From NCBI RefSeq assembly GCF_001713395.1, contig NZ_CP016450.1:2232001-2296000 (forward strand): a stretch of 64,000 nucleotides of DNA, given 5' to 3'. Positions 54,837 through 63,937 of the stretch are shown here, one piece after another. The notes under the pieces were generated by a model, which saw nothing but the letters and a program-made list of their open reading frames with translations, did not search any database and was not told where the DNA came from. Both the position numbers and the translations under genes were made by a program. How positions within the stretch are numbered: the first letter of the stretch is position 1; each line of letters starts with the position of its first letter. The DNA comes from Sinorhizobium sp. RAC02. Its GTDB lineage: Bacteria; Pseudomonadota; Alphaproteobacteria; Rhizobiales; Rhizobiaceae.

Positions 54837-55577
54837 ATGTTGATACGAACCCTTCTTGCAGCGACCCTCCTGTGCACCTCGACCGCAGCCTATGCGAACG
54901 AGCGGTACATGACCCGCCCGCCCATCATCGTAAGCCCCGACCTTACCGCCCCCTGGGTGATGCAGCTCACCGGCGAGGGCGTACAGCCCGCCGTCAACCA
55001 ACGCCGCATCATCCAGCGCCAGAAGGTGCAGCAGCGCCGCGTCATCCGCCGCGACGGTGCCGTCCGCATCGAGCAGGCTTCGGTGACGACGCGCGCACAA
55101 AACCCGATCCGCTCGAAACTCGACCCGATGTACCTGCCGCAGGTCGTGTCCTACGAGAGCGAGCACAAGGCGGGCACGATCGTCATCGATACCAACAACC
55201 GCTTCCTCTACCTGGTGATGGGCGACGGGAAGGCGCGGCGCTACGGCGTCGGCGTCGGCAAGCCGGGCTTCGAATGGGCGGGCGCCCACAAGATCACCCG
55301 CAAGGCTGAATGGCCGAGCTGGACGCCGCCGAAGGAAATGGTCGCCCGCGAGGCCGCCAAGGGGCATTACCTGCCGGCTTCCATGGAAGGAGGCCCGGAA
55401 AATCCGCTTGGCTCGCGCGCCATGTATCTCGGCTCGACGCTCTACCGCATCCACGGCACGAACGCGCCCTGGACGATCGGTTATGCGGTGTCCTCCGGCT
55501 GCATCCGCATGCGCAACGAAGACGTCGTCGATCTCTATGAGCGCGTCAATGTCGGCACGAAGGTCATCGTGATCTGA
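54837..55577 (+). CDS. L,D-transpeptidase (ErfK/YbiS family) 1
   Basis: Periplasmic enzyme of 246 residues that forms 3-3 peptidoglycan cross-links or links proteins to the wall. A signal peptide ends near TAAYANE (residue 22). A Pro/Gln/Arg-rich linker follows, then the YkuD catalytic domain (about 110-246): TIVIDTNNRFLY, KAEWPSWTPPKEM and the active site RIHGTNAPWTIG, then SSGCIRMRNED with the catalytic Cys. A terminator hairpin comes 36 bp after the stop. The next gene encodes a close paralogue. Confidence 0.93.
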   Translation: MLIRTLLAATLLCTSTAAYANERYMTRPPIIVSPDLTAPWVMQLTGEGVQPAVNQRRIIQRQKVQQRRVIRRDGAVRIEQASVTTRAQNPIRSKLDPMYLPQVVSYESEHKAGTIVIDTNNRFLYLVMGDGKARRYGVGVGKPGFEWAGAHKITRKAEWPSWTPPKEMVAREAAKGHYLPASMEGGPENPLGSRAMYLGSTLYRIHGTNAPWTIGYAVSSGCIRMRNEDVVDLYERVNVGTKVIVI

Positions 55578-55612
55578 CGGCAGCGTCGTCGTTACGTCGG
55601 CGCTGAATGAAG

Positions 55613-55646
55613 AACTCCGGTCGCCGCGCGGCCGGAGTTTTTTGCT
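55613..55646 (+). terminator. Rho-independent terminator
   Basis: AACTCCGG / CCGGAGTT forms an 8-bp stem with an 11-base loop and is followed by a TTTTTTG run, 36 bp beyond the L,D-transpeptidase stop. It separates the two transpeptidase genes into separate transcripts. Confidence 0.88.
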
Positions 55647-55777
55647 TTTCAGGCAACACTTGCGGCAAGAAGCCGAAGAAATCCGGCATCACACGCGTCT
55701 TACTGCCCATGGGCTGGCTTGAAATCGCTCAGAACTCGGCTAGCCTCTGGCAATTGAGGATTGAGAGGGAATACACC

Positions 55778-56488
55778 ATGCGGAAATACGCATCGATCTT
55801 GCTGGCGACGGCCTTTGCCGTCACGGCGATCATGCCGGTCACATCGGCGAACGCCTTCCCCGGGGCCGTGCAGGGCAGCAATATCGAGACCACGTCCAAC
55901 GTGACGCTTGTCGCACAGCAACAGAGCAAGAAGCAGGTCGCGGCGAAGTACAAGCGCACCAAGGTGCGTTTCGTCACCGATCAGGCGCCCGGCACCGTTA
56001 TCGTCGATACCAACAACAAGTACCTCTATTATGTCGAGGGCAACAACAAGGCGACGCGCTACGGCATCGGCGTCGGCCGCGATGGCTTCGGCTGGTCGGG
56101 CGTGGTGAAGGTCGGCCGCAAGGCGGAATGGCCGAGCTGGACGCCGCCGGCTGAAATGCGCCACCGCGAGGCCAAGAAGGGCCGCATCCTGCCGGTCACC
56201 CAAGCCGGCGGCGAGGATAATCCGCTCGGTGCGCGCGCGCTCTATCTCTTCAAGGGCGGCCGTGACACGATCTTCCGCATCCACGGCACGAACCAGCCCT
56301 GGACGATCGGCCAGAACATGTCGTCGGGCTGTATTCGCATGATGAACAAGGACGTGGAGCACCTCTACGCCCGCGCCGACGTCGGCACCAAGGTGGTCGT
56401 AGTCGGCCCCGGCAATCGCCAGGGTGCGGTCAGCTACAACGATCGCGGCGTCGATTTCTTCGGCAACCTCTTCGGCTTCGGCGGCTGA
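55778..56488 (+). CDS. L,D-transpeptidase (ErfK/YbiS family) 2
   Basis: Second YkuD-type enzyme, 236 residues, paralogue of the preceding one. The signal peptide ends near SANAFPG (residue 26). The catalytic domain shares TVIVDTNNKYLY, KAEWPSWTPPAEM and RIHGTNQPWTIGQNMSSGCI with the Cys nucleophile. The C-terminus extends with a short Gly-rich end (FFGNLFGFGG). GAGAGGG precedes the ATG at 55778; the frame runs to 55607. Two transpeptidases side by side suggest wall-remodelling redundancy, a common trait in Rhizobiales, which use many 3-3 cross-links. Confidence 0.93.
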   Translation: MRKYASILLATAFAVTAIMPVTSANAFPGAVQGSNIETTSNVTLVAQQQSKKQVAAKYKRTKVRFVTDQAPGTVIVDTNNKYLYYVEGNNKATRYGIGVGRDGFGWSGVVKVGRKAEWPSWTPPAEMRHREAKKGRILPVTQAGGEDNPLGARALYLFKGGRDTIFRIHGTNQPWTIGQNMSSGCIRMMNKDVEHLYARADVGTKVVVVGPGNRQGAVSYNDRGVDFFGNLFGFGG

Positions 56489-56513
56489 GCCGCCAGCCTG
56501 AAGCAAACGCCTT

Positions 56514-56536
56514 GATGCCGGCCTCGCGCCGGCATC
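56514..56536. terminator. Hairpin terminator between converging genes
   Basis: GATGCCGGC / GCCGGCATC forms a perfect 9-bp stem with a 5-base loop, 26 bp after the transpeptidase stop and 6 bp before the stop of the convergent secreted-protein gene. The T-run is short, so it may act in both directions. Confidence 0.6.
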
Positions 56537-56542
56537 GTCGTT

Positions 56543-56983
56543 TTAGCTGGCAGAGCAGGATACCTTGCCGGTTCGCCGCACCGGCTCATCGAGGTCGGCA
56601 CCTTCGACTTTCAGAGAATACGTGCCGTCATAGTTCAGCCCCTCCTCGTCCACCGTCGTCATCATGACGAAATCGAGCGCGGCAAAGGGCTGGCCATCGC
56701 CGGACTCCGCGTGGACGAGCAGCCGCAATTCGCCGTCATGCAGCCAGTGATGCGTGAGCGACGATTGGTCGAGCGTCACCTTGTCGAGCCCCTTCTGTGC
56801 AAGATCCGCCGGAAGGTCGAGCTGACCCCGAAAATTCAGGATGCCGCCGAGGCTGTAGCTGAAGCCTGCCTCCGCTTCGAAGGCAACATTCTTGTCGTTC
56901 ACAGCACAGCTGAAGCCGCCGGTGGCGAAGGCCGGCGCGGACAGGGTGGCAAGGGCAGCAATAGAAAGCAGGACGCGGCGCAT
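56543..56983 (-). CDS. Hypothetical secreted protein
   Basis: Exported protein of 146 residues. The signal peptide ends near APAFATG (residue 20-22). The mature part is predicted to be mainly beta strands (FSYSLGGILNFRGQLDLP, YDGTYSLKVEGADL) and has just two cysteines, one near each end, which could form a disulphide. No family is recognised. It is monocistronic, facing away from glcF. Confidence 0.72.
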   Translation of the reverse strand: MRRVLLSIAALATLSAPAFATGGFSCAVNDKNVAFEAEAGFSYSLGGILNFRGQLDLPADLAQKGLDKVTLDQSSLTHHWLHDGELRLLVHAESGDGQPFAALDFVMMTTVDEEGLNYDGTYSLKVEGADLDEPVRRTGKVSCSAS

Positions 56984-57059
56984 GGCGATCTCCGGACGGG
57001 TTGGAATGCCGCTCCTCTAGCAGTCTCTGAGGAAAGCGGCTGTTCCGCGCGTGACAGGA

Positions 57060-58358
57060 TCAGGAAAGCACGGCGGGCTTGGTTCCGCCATAGGCCCAGT
57101 CGAGCAGTTCCACCGTATGCAGGATCGGGATTTGCGTGCCCGTCGCGATCTGCGTGATGCAGCCGATATTGCCGGTGGCGATGAGGTCCGGCTTGGTCGC
57201 CTCGATGTTCTTGACCTTGCGCGCCTTCAGCTTGCCGGAAATCTCCGGCTGGAGGATGTTGTAGGTGCCGGCCGACCCGCAGCAGAGATGCCCCTCCGCC
57301 GGATCACGCACCACAAAGCCTGCCTTCTTGAGAAGTGTCTTCGGTACAAGCGTGATCTTCTGGCCGTGCTGCATGGAGCAGGCGGAATGATAGGCGACCG
57401 TCAGCCCGCGCGCCTCCTGCTGCGGCAGGTCCAGCGTTGTAAGGTACTCCGTCACGTCCTTGGCGAGCGCGGAGACGCGCGCCGCCTTTTCCGCATAGGC
57501 GGGGTCGAGGCGAAGCATGAAGCCGTAGTCCTTGATTGTCGTGCCGCAGCCCGACGCGGTGATGATGATCGCATCGAGCCCGCCCCGCTCGACCTCGCCG
57601 AGCCAGACATCGACATTGCGTCGCGCCGCCTCCAGCGCCTGTGCCTCGCGGCCCATGTGATGGACGAGTGAGCCGCAGCAGACTTCGCCCGCCGGCGCCA
57701 CGACCTCGACGCCGAGACGGGTGAGCAGGCGGATTGTCGCTTCGTTGATTTCCGGCTTCAGCACCGGCTGGGCGCAGCCGGAGAGGATCGCCACGCGGCC
57801 ACGGCGCGGGCCGGCGGCCGGATGCGTGCCGGGTTTTGCGCTGTCCGAGGCCCTTGGCAGCCTGCGCGGCGCGAGATCCAGCATGGCGCCGAAGGGTTCG
57901 AGCGGCTTGAAGCGCTTGAGGAGGCCGGCGAAGGGACGGCCGAGGGCAGCAGCCTTCAGCGCCAGACGGAAGCGGCCGGGATAGGGCAGCACGGCGGCAA
58001 GCACGTTGCGGGTCAGCCGGTTCCAGAAGGGGCGCCGGTAGGTTTCCTCGATATGCATGCGCGCATGATCGATCAGATGCATGTAGTCGACGCCGGAGGG
58101 ACAGGTCGTCGTGCAGGCGAGGCAGGAGAGGCAGCGGTCGATATGGGTGACGACTTCGGCATCCGCCGGCCGGCCGTTCTCCAGCATGTCCTTGATGAGG
58201 TAGATGCGCCCGCGCGGACTGTCCAGCTCGTTGCCGAGCGTCACATAGGTGGGACAGGTGGCGGTGCAGAAACCGCAATGCACGCATTTGCGCAGGATCT
58301 TTTCGGAGGTCGCGACATGCGGATCGGCAAGCTGCTCGGCGGTGAAATTGGTCTGCAT
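57060..58358 (-). CDS. glcF: Glycolate oxidase iron-sulfur subunit
   Basis: Iron-sulfur subunit of the three-part glycolate oxidase/dehydrogenase, 432 residues. Two [4Fe-4S] binding motifs are seen: CVHCGFCTATCPTYV near residue 21 and CLSCLACTTTCPSGVDY near 72. The later CCG motifs (GEVCCGSL and HLCCGSAGTYN) are typical of the family. With glcE and glcD it converts glycolate to glyoxylate, passing electrons to quinones at the membrane. It is the third gene of the minus-strand operon, 15 bp after glcE. Confidence 0.96.
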   Translation of the reverse strand: MQTNFTAEQLADPHVATSEKILRKCVHCGFCTATCPTYVTLGNELDSPRGRIYLIKDMLENGRPADAEVVTHIDRCLSCLACTTTCPSGVDYMHLIDHARMHIEETYRRPFWNRLTRNVLAAVLPYPGRFRLALKAAALGRPFAGLLKRFKPLEPFGAMLDLAPRRLPRASDSAKPGTHPAAGPRRGRVAILSGCAQPVLKPEINEATIRLLTRLGVEVVAPAGEVCCGSLVHHMGREAQALEAARRNVDVWLGEVERGGLDAIIITASGCGTTIKDYGFMLRLDPAYAEKAARVSALAKDVTEYLTTLDLPQQEARGLTVAYHSACSMQHGQKITLVPKTLLKKAGFVVRDPAEGHLCCGSAGTYNILQPEISGKLKARKVKNIEATKPDLIATGNIGCITQIATGTQIPILHTVELLDWAYGGTKPAVLS

Positions 58359-58373
58359 CCGTGGCCTTCCTTC

Positions 58374-59573
58374 TCAGCCGACCATGGTGGACTTGAACAG
58401 CCCCGCCGGATCGAAACTTGCTTTCACCCGCGCCGAGAGAGCTGCAACAGCATCGCTCTGCGGCTGGACTGTTTCCGTCGCCGCCAGAACCTCCGGCCGC
58501 GCACGCAGCAAGGTCGCATGCCCACCGCCGACCGCCTTGACGTAGCGGCGCAGCAGCGTGGCCTCCGGGTCGGATTCCATGCGCAGCCAGACGAGGCCGC
58601 CCTGCCAGTCATAGAAGGCGTCGACGCCGGTTTCGAGACGGAGTGCGGCGACGAGCTGCTGGCCCGCGATGGGGGCGACCGAGACGCGCCAGAGCGGGCG
58701 CGGCGTGCCATCGGCATAGGGCGCGGCATCGCGAATTTCGCGCCAGAGGCGGCGCGTGGTTTCAGCGTCGAGCTGTGAGACGGCGCCGAACCGGGCCATG
58801 ACGGCACCCAGTTTTTCGGCACGCACAGCAACCGAAGCGGCAAGGCCCTCCAGGCGCAGCACGGTGGCGGGACCTTCGGGCAGTGCGCCGCCGGCGAAGC
58901 GGCCGCGCACGCTTTCCGGCAGGTGGGCGGCACCGGAGACTTCGACGGACATCGCCATGGCGGTTGCCATGGCAGCGGCGGCTTCGGCGTCGTTGAGGTT
59001 CGAGACGACGATGGTGGCCGCGGTTTCCGGCACCGGCAGCAGGCGGAAGGTGACCTCCGTCAGCAGCGCCAGCGAGCCATGCGAACCGGCGAGCAGTTTT
59101 GCGAGATCGAGACCGGTGACGTTCTTCATCACCCGGCCGCCCGCCTTCACCACCTCGCCCTTGCCGTTGACGAAACGAACGCCGAGCAAGCTGTCGCGCG
59201 CGGCACCCGCCACGAAACGGCGCGGGCCGGAAGCGTTGGTGGCAAAGACGCCGCCGATGGTGGGGATGCCGGATGTGCCGAGCGCTCCCCGCAGGTCGTT
59301 CGGCTCGAAGGCGAGCATCTGACGCTTTTCGGCAAGGGCTGCTTCCACCGTTTCAAGCGGCGTGCCGGCGCGGGCCGTCATGGTCATCTCGGCCGGATTG
59401 TAGGCGACGATGCCGTTCAGGCCCCGTGCCGACAGCACGTCGGTGCCTTCGGGGGTGGCGTGCAGGCTGCGGGTACCGCCGCCGCGGATGACGAAGGACG
59501 ACTTCGACAGGGCAGCGACCTGGACGAGGCGGGCGGCGGCCTCTTCGGACAGCGGTTCATGGATCGGCGTCAT
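58374..59573 (-). CDS. glcE: Glycolate oxidase FAD-binding subunit GlcE
   Basis: FAD-binding subunit of 399 residues, related to GlcD but shorter. FAD-binding (FAD_binding_4-type) region: FVIRGGGTRSLH, ETVEAALAEKRQMLAFEPND and GTSGIPTIGGVFATNASGPR. The C-terminal part has the glycolate oxidase cap but less conservation, as in other GlcE proteins. The start ATG at 59573 overlaps the glcD stop by 4 bp, indicating coupling. Confidence 0.94.
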   Translation of the reverse strand: MTPIHEPLSEEAAARLVQVAALSKSSFVIRGGGTRSLHATPEGTDVLSARGLNGIVAYNPAEMTMTARAGTPLETVEAALAEKRQMLAFEPNDLRGALGTSGIPTIGGVFATNASGPRRFVAGAARDSLLGVRFVNGKGEVVKAGGRVMKNVTGLDLAKLLAGSHGSLALLTEVTFRLLPVPETAATIVVSNLNDAEAAAAMATAMAMSVEVSGAAHLPESVRGRFAGGALPEGPATVLRLEGLAASVAVRAEKLGAVMARFGAVSQLDAETTRRLWREIRDAAPYADGTPRPLWRVSVAPIAGQQLVAALRLETGVDAFYDWQGGLVWLRMESDPEATLLRRYVKAVGGGHATLLRARPEVLAATETVQPQSDAVAALSARVKASFDPAGLFKSTMVG

Positions 59574-61006
59574 GCGGCGGGGCGCCCTTCGAGCGGGAAG
59601 ACTTTCGACGGATTGAGCAGCCATTGCGGATCGAAGGCGGCGCGCACCGCCATCTGCTGGGCGAGATCGGTATCCGTATACTGGTGGCGCATCAGGTCGC
59701 GCTTCTCGATGCCGACGCCATGTTCGCCGGTGAGGCAGCCGCCTGCATCGACGCAGAGTTTGAGGATGTCGTTGCCGGCCGCCTCGGCGCGGGCGGCATC
59801 CTCCGGGTCGTTGGCGTTAAAGAGGATGAGCGGGTGCATGTTGCCATCGCCGGCGTGGAAGACATTGGCTACGCGCAGTCCATACTTCGCGACGATCTCG
59901 GCGGTGCCGCGCAGCACATGCGATAGCTGGCCGAGTGGCACGGTGCCATCCATGCAGATATAGTCGGCAATGCGGCCGGTGGCGCCGAAGGCGGATTTGC
60001 GGCCCTTCCAGATCAGCGCCGCCTCCGTCGCCGACTGGCTTTCCTTCACAACCTTCACGCCATGGCGGTGGGCGATCTCGATGATGCTCGCCAGCATGGC
60101 GTCCATCTCCGCCTCGGAGCCCTCGACCTCGACGATCAGGAGCGCCTCGACATCCATCGGGTAGCCGGCACCGGCAAAGGCTTCGCAGATGTCGATCGCT
60201 GGCTTGTCCATGAATTCGATGGCGACCGGAATGATGCCGGCGCCGATGACATCGGTAACGCAGGCGCCCGCCTCTTCCGAACTGTCGAAACCGAACAGCA
60301 CCGGGCGCGCACCTTCCGGCTTGGCGATGAGGCGTACGGTCGCCTCGGTGACGATGCCGAGCTGGCCCTCGCCGCCGCAGACTACGCCCAAGAGGTCGAG
60401 CCCGCCGACATCGAGCCCCTTGCCGCCGAGATCGACGATCGTGCCGTCGATCAGCACAAGCTTGACGCCGAGCAGGTTGTTGGTCGTTACCCCGTATTTC
60501 AGACAGTGCGCGCCGCCGGAATTCATGCCGATATTGCCGCCGATCGTGCAGGCAAGCTGCGAGCTTGGGTCGGGCGCGTAAAAATAGCCGTCGGCGGAGA
60601 CCGCCTCGGAAATGTTGAGATTGGTGACGCCGGCCTGCACGGTGGCGGTGCGGTTGGCGTAATCCACCTCCAGGATGCGCGACATCTTGGAAAGGCCGAT
60701 GACGACCGCGTCCTCCTGCGGGATCGCGCCGCCGGAGAGCGAGGTGCCGGCACCGCGCGGCACGACCGGCACGCCGTAGCGGTTGCAATATTTCAACACG
60801 GCCGCGACCTGCTGCGTCGTCTCCGGCAGCGCGACGGCGAGCGGCAGGCGGCGGTAGGAAACGAAGGCATCCGTCTCGAAGGGAACGAGTTCACGCGGCT
60901 GGTGCACGAGGCAGCCTTCCGGCAGGAGATCGAGCAGGTCGGCGACGATTTCCCGGCGCCGGGAGAGGACTGCCGGCCGTGGCTCCAGGAACCCGATCTG
61001 ATCCAT
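59570..61006 (-). CDS. glcD: Glycolate oxidase subunit GlcD
   Basis: Catalytic flavoprotein subunit of 478 residues. The FAD PCMH-type domain contains VPRGAGTSLSGGAIP and SSQLACTIGGNIGMNSGGAH, and the C-terminal oxidase domain carries HAGDGNMHPLIL and GEHGVGIEK. It is first in the operon glcD-glcE-glcF and is followed immediately by glcE with a 4-bp overlap. GGGAGAG precedes the ATG at 61006. The divergent LysR gene lies 148 bp away with a clear palindrome in the gap. Glycolate comes from photorespiration-like or nucleotide-damage pathways. Confidence 0.96.
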   Translation of the reverse strand: MDQIGFLEPRPAVLSRRREIVADLLDLLPEGCLVHQPRELVPFETDAFVSYRRLPLAVALPETTQQVAAVLKYCNRYGVPVVPRGAGTSLSGGAIPQEDAVVIGLSKMSRILEVDYANRTATVQAGVTNLNISEAVSADGYFYAPDPSSQLACTIGGNIGMNSGGAHCLKYGVTTNNLLGVKLVLIDGTIVDLGGKGLDVGGLDLLGVVCGGEGQLGIVTEATVRLIAKPEGARPVLFGFDSSEEAGACVTDVIGAGIIPVAIEFMDKPAIDICEAFAGAGYPMDVEALLIVEVEGSEAEMDAMLASIIEIAHRHGVKVVKESQSATEAALIWKGRKSAFGATGRIADYICMDGTVPLGQLSHVLRGTAEIVAKYGLRVANVFHAGDGNMHPLILFNANDPEDAARAEAAGNDILKLCVDAGGCLTGEHGVGIEKRDLMRHQYTDTDLAQQMAVRAAFDPQWLLNPSKVFPLEGRPAA

Positions 61007-61108
61007 GTTTTTCTCTCCCTGCCCTTCGCCCTGCACGCTGCCGATTCGGTCTTCGCCGGACCTGCGCAAAGTGGTCTGTTTTCTTTACCACTTCCTATCA
61101 GCAGGTGC

Positions 61109-61123
61109 AAATGCTAAGCATTT
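61109..61123. promoter_or_regulatory. Palindromic operator between glcD and LysR gene
   Basis: AAATGCTAAGCATTT is a 15-bp perfect palindrome (AAATGCT-A-AGCATTT) in the 148-bp gap between divergent glcD and the LysR-family gene, about 30 bp before the regulator's start and 100 bp before glcD. The place and symmetry fit the LysR regulator's binding site. Confidence 0.55.
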
Positions 61124-61154
61124 TATCCGCTTCGGCAACAATGGACGCGACTGA

Positions 61155-62051
61155 ATGACCAATCTCGGCGATCTCGAAATCTTTTCCCGCGTCATCTCCA
61201 TGGGAAGTATGTCGGCAGCGGGGCGGGCACTCGGGTTATCCCCAGCCGTCGTCTCCAAGCGCGTGAAAAGACTGGAGGAACGGCTCGGCACCCGGCTGTT
61301 CCAGCGCACGACGCGTCAGATTTCGCTGACCGAAGCCGGACAGGGATTCTACGAGCGCATCGTCGGTATTCTCTCCGGCATCGAGGAGGCGGAGGCCTTC
61401 GTGTCAGGCCGGTCCGGTGCGGTGCGCGGCACATTGCGCATTTCCGCGCCGACATCCTTCGGCCGCATGCATATCGCCCCCAATCTCAAGGGCTTCATGG
61501 ATGCCCATCCCGAAGTCACCGTCAACCTGATGCTGACCGACGACTTTTCCGACATTGTCGGCGGCGGCTTCGACCTGGCGATCCGCATCGGCGAATTGTC
61601 GGATTCCTCGCTCGTTGCCCGCCGGCTGGCCTCGGTGCGGCGCGTGCTCTGCGCCTCGCCCGATTACATCGCTCGCCATGGCGCGCCGGCCTCGCTGGAG
61701 GACCTTGCAAACCATATCTGCCTGCCGCCGCACACCCAGGACGTCTGGCGGCTGGAAGGGCCGGAGGGCAATGTCACCTATCGCCCGCACGGTTCGCTCT
61801 ACACCAATTCAAGCGAGGTGGTGCGCGAGGCGGTGTTTTCCGGCATGGGGATCGCGCTGCGCTCCACTTGGGATGTCGGCCCGGCACTGAAGAATGGCGA
61901 GCTCGTGCAGGTGCTGCCGCAATACGAGGGCTCGCGCAACGTGGTGCTTTCGGCAGTTTATCCGAGCCGTCAGTTCCTGCCGGTCAAGGTGCGGCTGTTC
62001 ATCGATTACCTCGCGGACCTCTACGGCCCCCTGCCCTATTGGGAGCGCTGA
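61155..62051 (+). CDS. LysR-family transcriptional regulator, likely controlling glcDEF
   Basis: LysR-type regulator of 298 residues. The N-terminal helix-turn-helix reads FSRVISMGSMSAAGRALGLS, then PAVVSKRVKRLEERLG, and the effector domain begins at about residue 90 (RGTLRISAPTSFGRMHIAP). This subgroup (CrgA/AaeR-like) often controls oxidative metabolism of small organic acids. The gene is divergent from glcDEF and probably responds to glycolate or a relative. No strong ribosome site is seen before the ATG at 61155. Confidence 0.92.
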   Translation: MTNLGDLEIFSRVISMGSMSAAGRALGLSPAVVSKRVKRLEERLGTRLFQRTTRQISLTEAGQGFYERIVGILSGIEEAEAFVSGRSGAVRGTLRISAPTSFGRMHIAPNLKGFMDAHPEVTVNLMLTDDFSDIVGGGFDLAIRIGELSDSSLVARRLASVRRVLCASPDYIARHGAPASLEDLANHICLPPHTQDVWRLEGPEGNVTYRPHGSLYTNSSEVVREAVFSGMGIALRSTWDVGPALKNGELVQVLPQYEGSRNVVLSAVYPSRQFLPVKVRLFIDYLADLYGPLPYWER

Positions 62052-62111
62052 GGGCGATTGGCGTGATGACGGCCTTGCGCTAGGCTGCCGTTCTCTTGGG
62101 GAGGATGGCGG

Positions 62112-62624
62112 ATGATCGGCAGGGTGTTACTGATGGCGGCCTTCATGGGCCTGCTGTTTCCGGCGGCGGCCACAGCGCGGCCACTCGACCCCCTGCTTGA
62201 GGGTTTCGACGATGCCTGCGACTACAGCGACGCGCTCGCCTCCCTGCTGCAATCGAGCTACGCTTTCGCGCGCAAGGAGGGGACACTCTCCATCCCCGCC
62301 GGTTACGAAGCCCTGTTCGGCCCACCCAGCGTCAAACCCGAAAACGAGTATCTCAAGGTGACGCTGCCGGTGGTGGACGGCACCTGGCGCGGCGTGCCCG
62401 TCAAGGAGATCGAGGTCTATATCACCGAACTCGAAAGCGGCTTCAACTACCACGCCGTGCTCTTCCCGCTGGACGCGCTGAAGACCGCCGAGGCCACGTT
62501 CAAGGCGCGCGGCATCGCCGCGAAGAAGAAGCTGTCGGCACAGGACGATTCCGGCTTCGGCTGGGACACCGGCTTCGCCATCATCGATGGCGCGCCGCGC
62601 TACCAGTGCGACCTGTCCACCTGA
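62112..62624 (+). CDS. Hypothetical secreted protein
   Basis: Exported protein of 170 residues. The signal peptide ends near AATARPLDP (residue 23). The rest is soluble, with a pair of cysteines, one at DDACDYSD near 36 and one in the C-terminus (YQCDLST), possibly linked by a disulphide. No family is recognised. It follows the LysR gene by 60 bp but is unlikely to be part of the glycolate pathway. Confidence 0.75.
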   Translation: MIGRVLLMAAFMGLLFPAAATARPLDPLLEGFDDACDYSDALASLLQSSYAFARKEGTLSIPAGYEALFGPPSVKPENEYLKVTLPVVDGTWRGVPVKEIEVYITELESGFNYHAVLFPLDALKTAEATFKARGIAAKKKLSAQDDSGFGWDTGFAIIDGAPRYQCDLST

Positions 62625-62659
62625 CTATGCTCTGACGCAATCCCGGATCTGGAATTGCT

Positions 62660-63937
62660 TTAATGCTTGTCCTCTTCGGCGTGCCGCTGGCGGATCGCGC
62701 GGACGAGCAGCCACATGCCGGCGATGACGAAGGGCACGGCGATGCCGGTCAGCGTTTCCGGCTTGATCGGCAGGCCGAGACCATGCGCTGCCTTCGCGAC
62801 ATAGCCGAAGAGGCCGACGACGTAGTAGGAGATCGCCGCAACCGACAGGCCTTCGACGGTTTGCTGCAGGCGCAGCTGCAATTTCGCGCGGCGGTCCATC
62901 GAATTGAGCAGCGACGAGTTGAGCTGTTCCAGCTCCACGTCGATCCAGCTTCTGAGCAGGGCGGTGGCACGGGCGAGTTTTCGCGACAGGTTCGCCTGCC
63001 GCTCCTCGATGGACTGACAGGTGCGCATCGCGGGCGCTAGCCGGCGCTCCAGGAAGAAGCCGAGCGTTTCGTACCCCGGCACCGCCGTTTCCGCGAGCGT
63101 GCGGATACGCTCCTGCACGATGCCGTAATAGGCGCGGCTGGCGCCGAAACGGTAGAGGCTGAGCGCGGCATTGGCCTCCAGTTCGGCGGCAAGACGGGTG
63201 ATTTCCGACAGCAGTTCATCCGCCCTGTCGCGGGCATGCTGCTTCATGGTGTTGGTAATGCCGGTCAGCCCGTCCTCGATGCGGCGGATTTCCGGCGAGA
63301 GCGACTGGGCGAGCGGCAGGCCCATCATGGCGAGCGTGCGGTAGGTCTCGATATCGAGCAGGCGCTGCACGACGGCACCGCGCCCGGCCTCGTTCATACC
63401 GCGGTCGATGACGAGGATCTGCGTCAGCCCGTCACCGTTCTGCCGGAAGTCGGTCAGGATCATCGCCTGGCCGTTCTTGATCTCGCTATAACAGAGGCTG
63501 GTCGGGTCGAAACTGGCGATCGCCTCGCGGGTTTCCGGCGAATCGGGCCGGATTTCCAGGCGGATGCCGGAGATCATCGTGCCGGGCGGCGAAAAGCTGT
63601 CACCGAACGGATGGACCGGGACTTCGCCGCCGAATTTATCCGGCACCGGCCCGTCCCAGAAATAGGTCGAGAATTCTGTGTGACGTTCCCAGCGCAGCGT
63701 GCCCTGCCCCCAGCTCAGCGCGTGGTGACTGGAATCGCGGCCGGGCGGCGAGATGCCGCGCGAGCGTGACACTTCGGCCATCACGGCATGATCCACCGCC
63801 GAACCACCCTCCGTCAGGAAGGCGAGCTGGAAGATGACGCGTGGTGACGGCACCAGCGCATATGGTCTTGCGTGAATTTCCCCGAGCGCCTGCGCACGCG
63901 AAGTCGCCTGCGGAAAAGCGAAGCTGCCTTTTGCCAT
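62660..63937 (-). CDS. DUF3422 family membrane protein
   Basis: Protein of 425 residues recognised as DUF3422, widespread in proteobacteria, function unknown. The N-terminus (FAFPQATSRAQALGEIHARP) and the motif HTEFSTYFWDGP are characteristic. The centre (about 210-350) is helical and charged, suggesting a coiled-coil region. Two hydrophobic segments near the C-terminus (VVGLFGYVAKAAHGL and GIAVPFVIAGMWLLV) anchor it in the inner membrane. The ATG at 63937 has GGGGGAACGG upstream; the frame extends to 63979. Confidence 0.9.
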   Translation of the reverse strand: MAKGSFAFPQATSRAQALGEIHARPYALVPSPRVIFQLAFLTEGGSAVDHAVMAEVSRSRGISPPGRDSSHHALSWGQGTLRWERHTEFSTYFWDGPVPDKFGGEVPVHPFGDSFSPPGTMISGIRLEIRPDSPETREAIASFDPTSLCYSEIKNGQAMILTDFRQNGDGLTQILVIDRGMNEAGRGAVVQRLLDIETYRTLAMMGLPLAQSLSPEIRRIEDGLTGITNTMKQHARDRADELLSEITRLAAELEANAALSLYRFGASRAYYGIVQERIRTLAETAVPGYETLGFFLERRLAPAMRTCQSIEERQANLSRKLARATALLRSWIDVELEQLNSSLLNSMDRRAKLQLRLQQTVEGLSVAAISYYVVGLFGYVAKAAHGLGLPIKPETLTGIAVPFVIAGMWLLVRAIRQRHAEEDKH

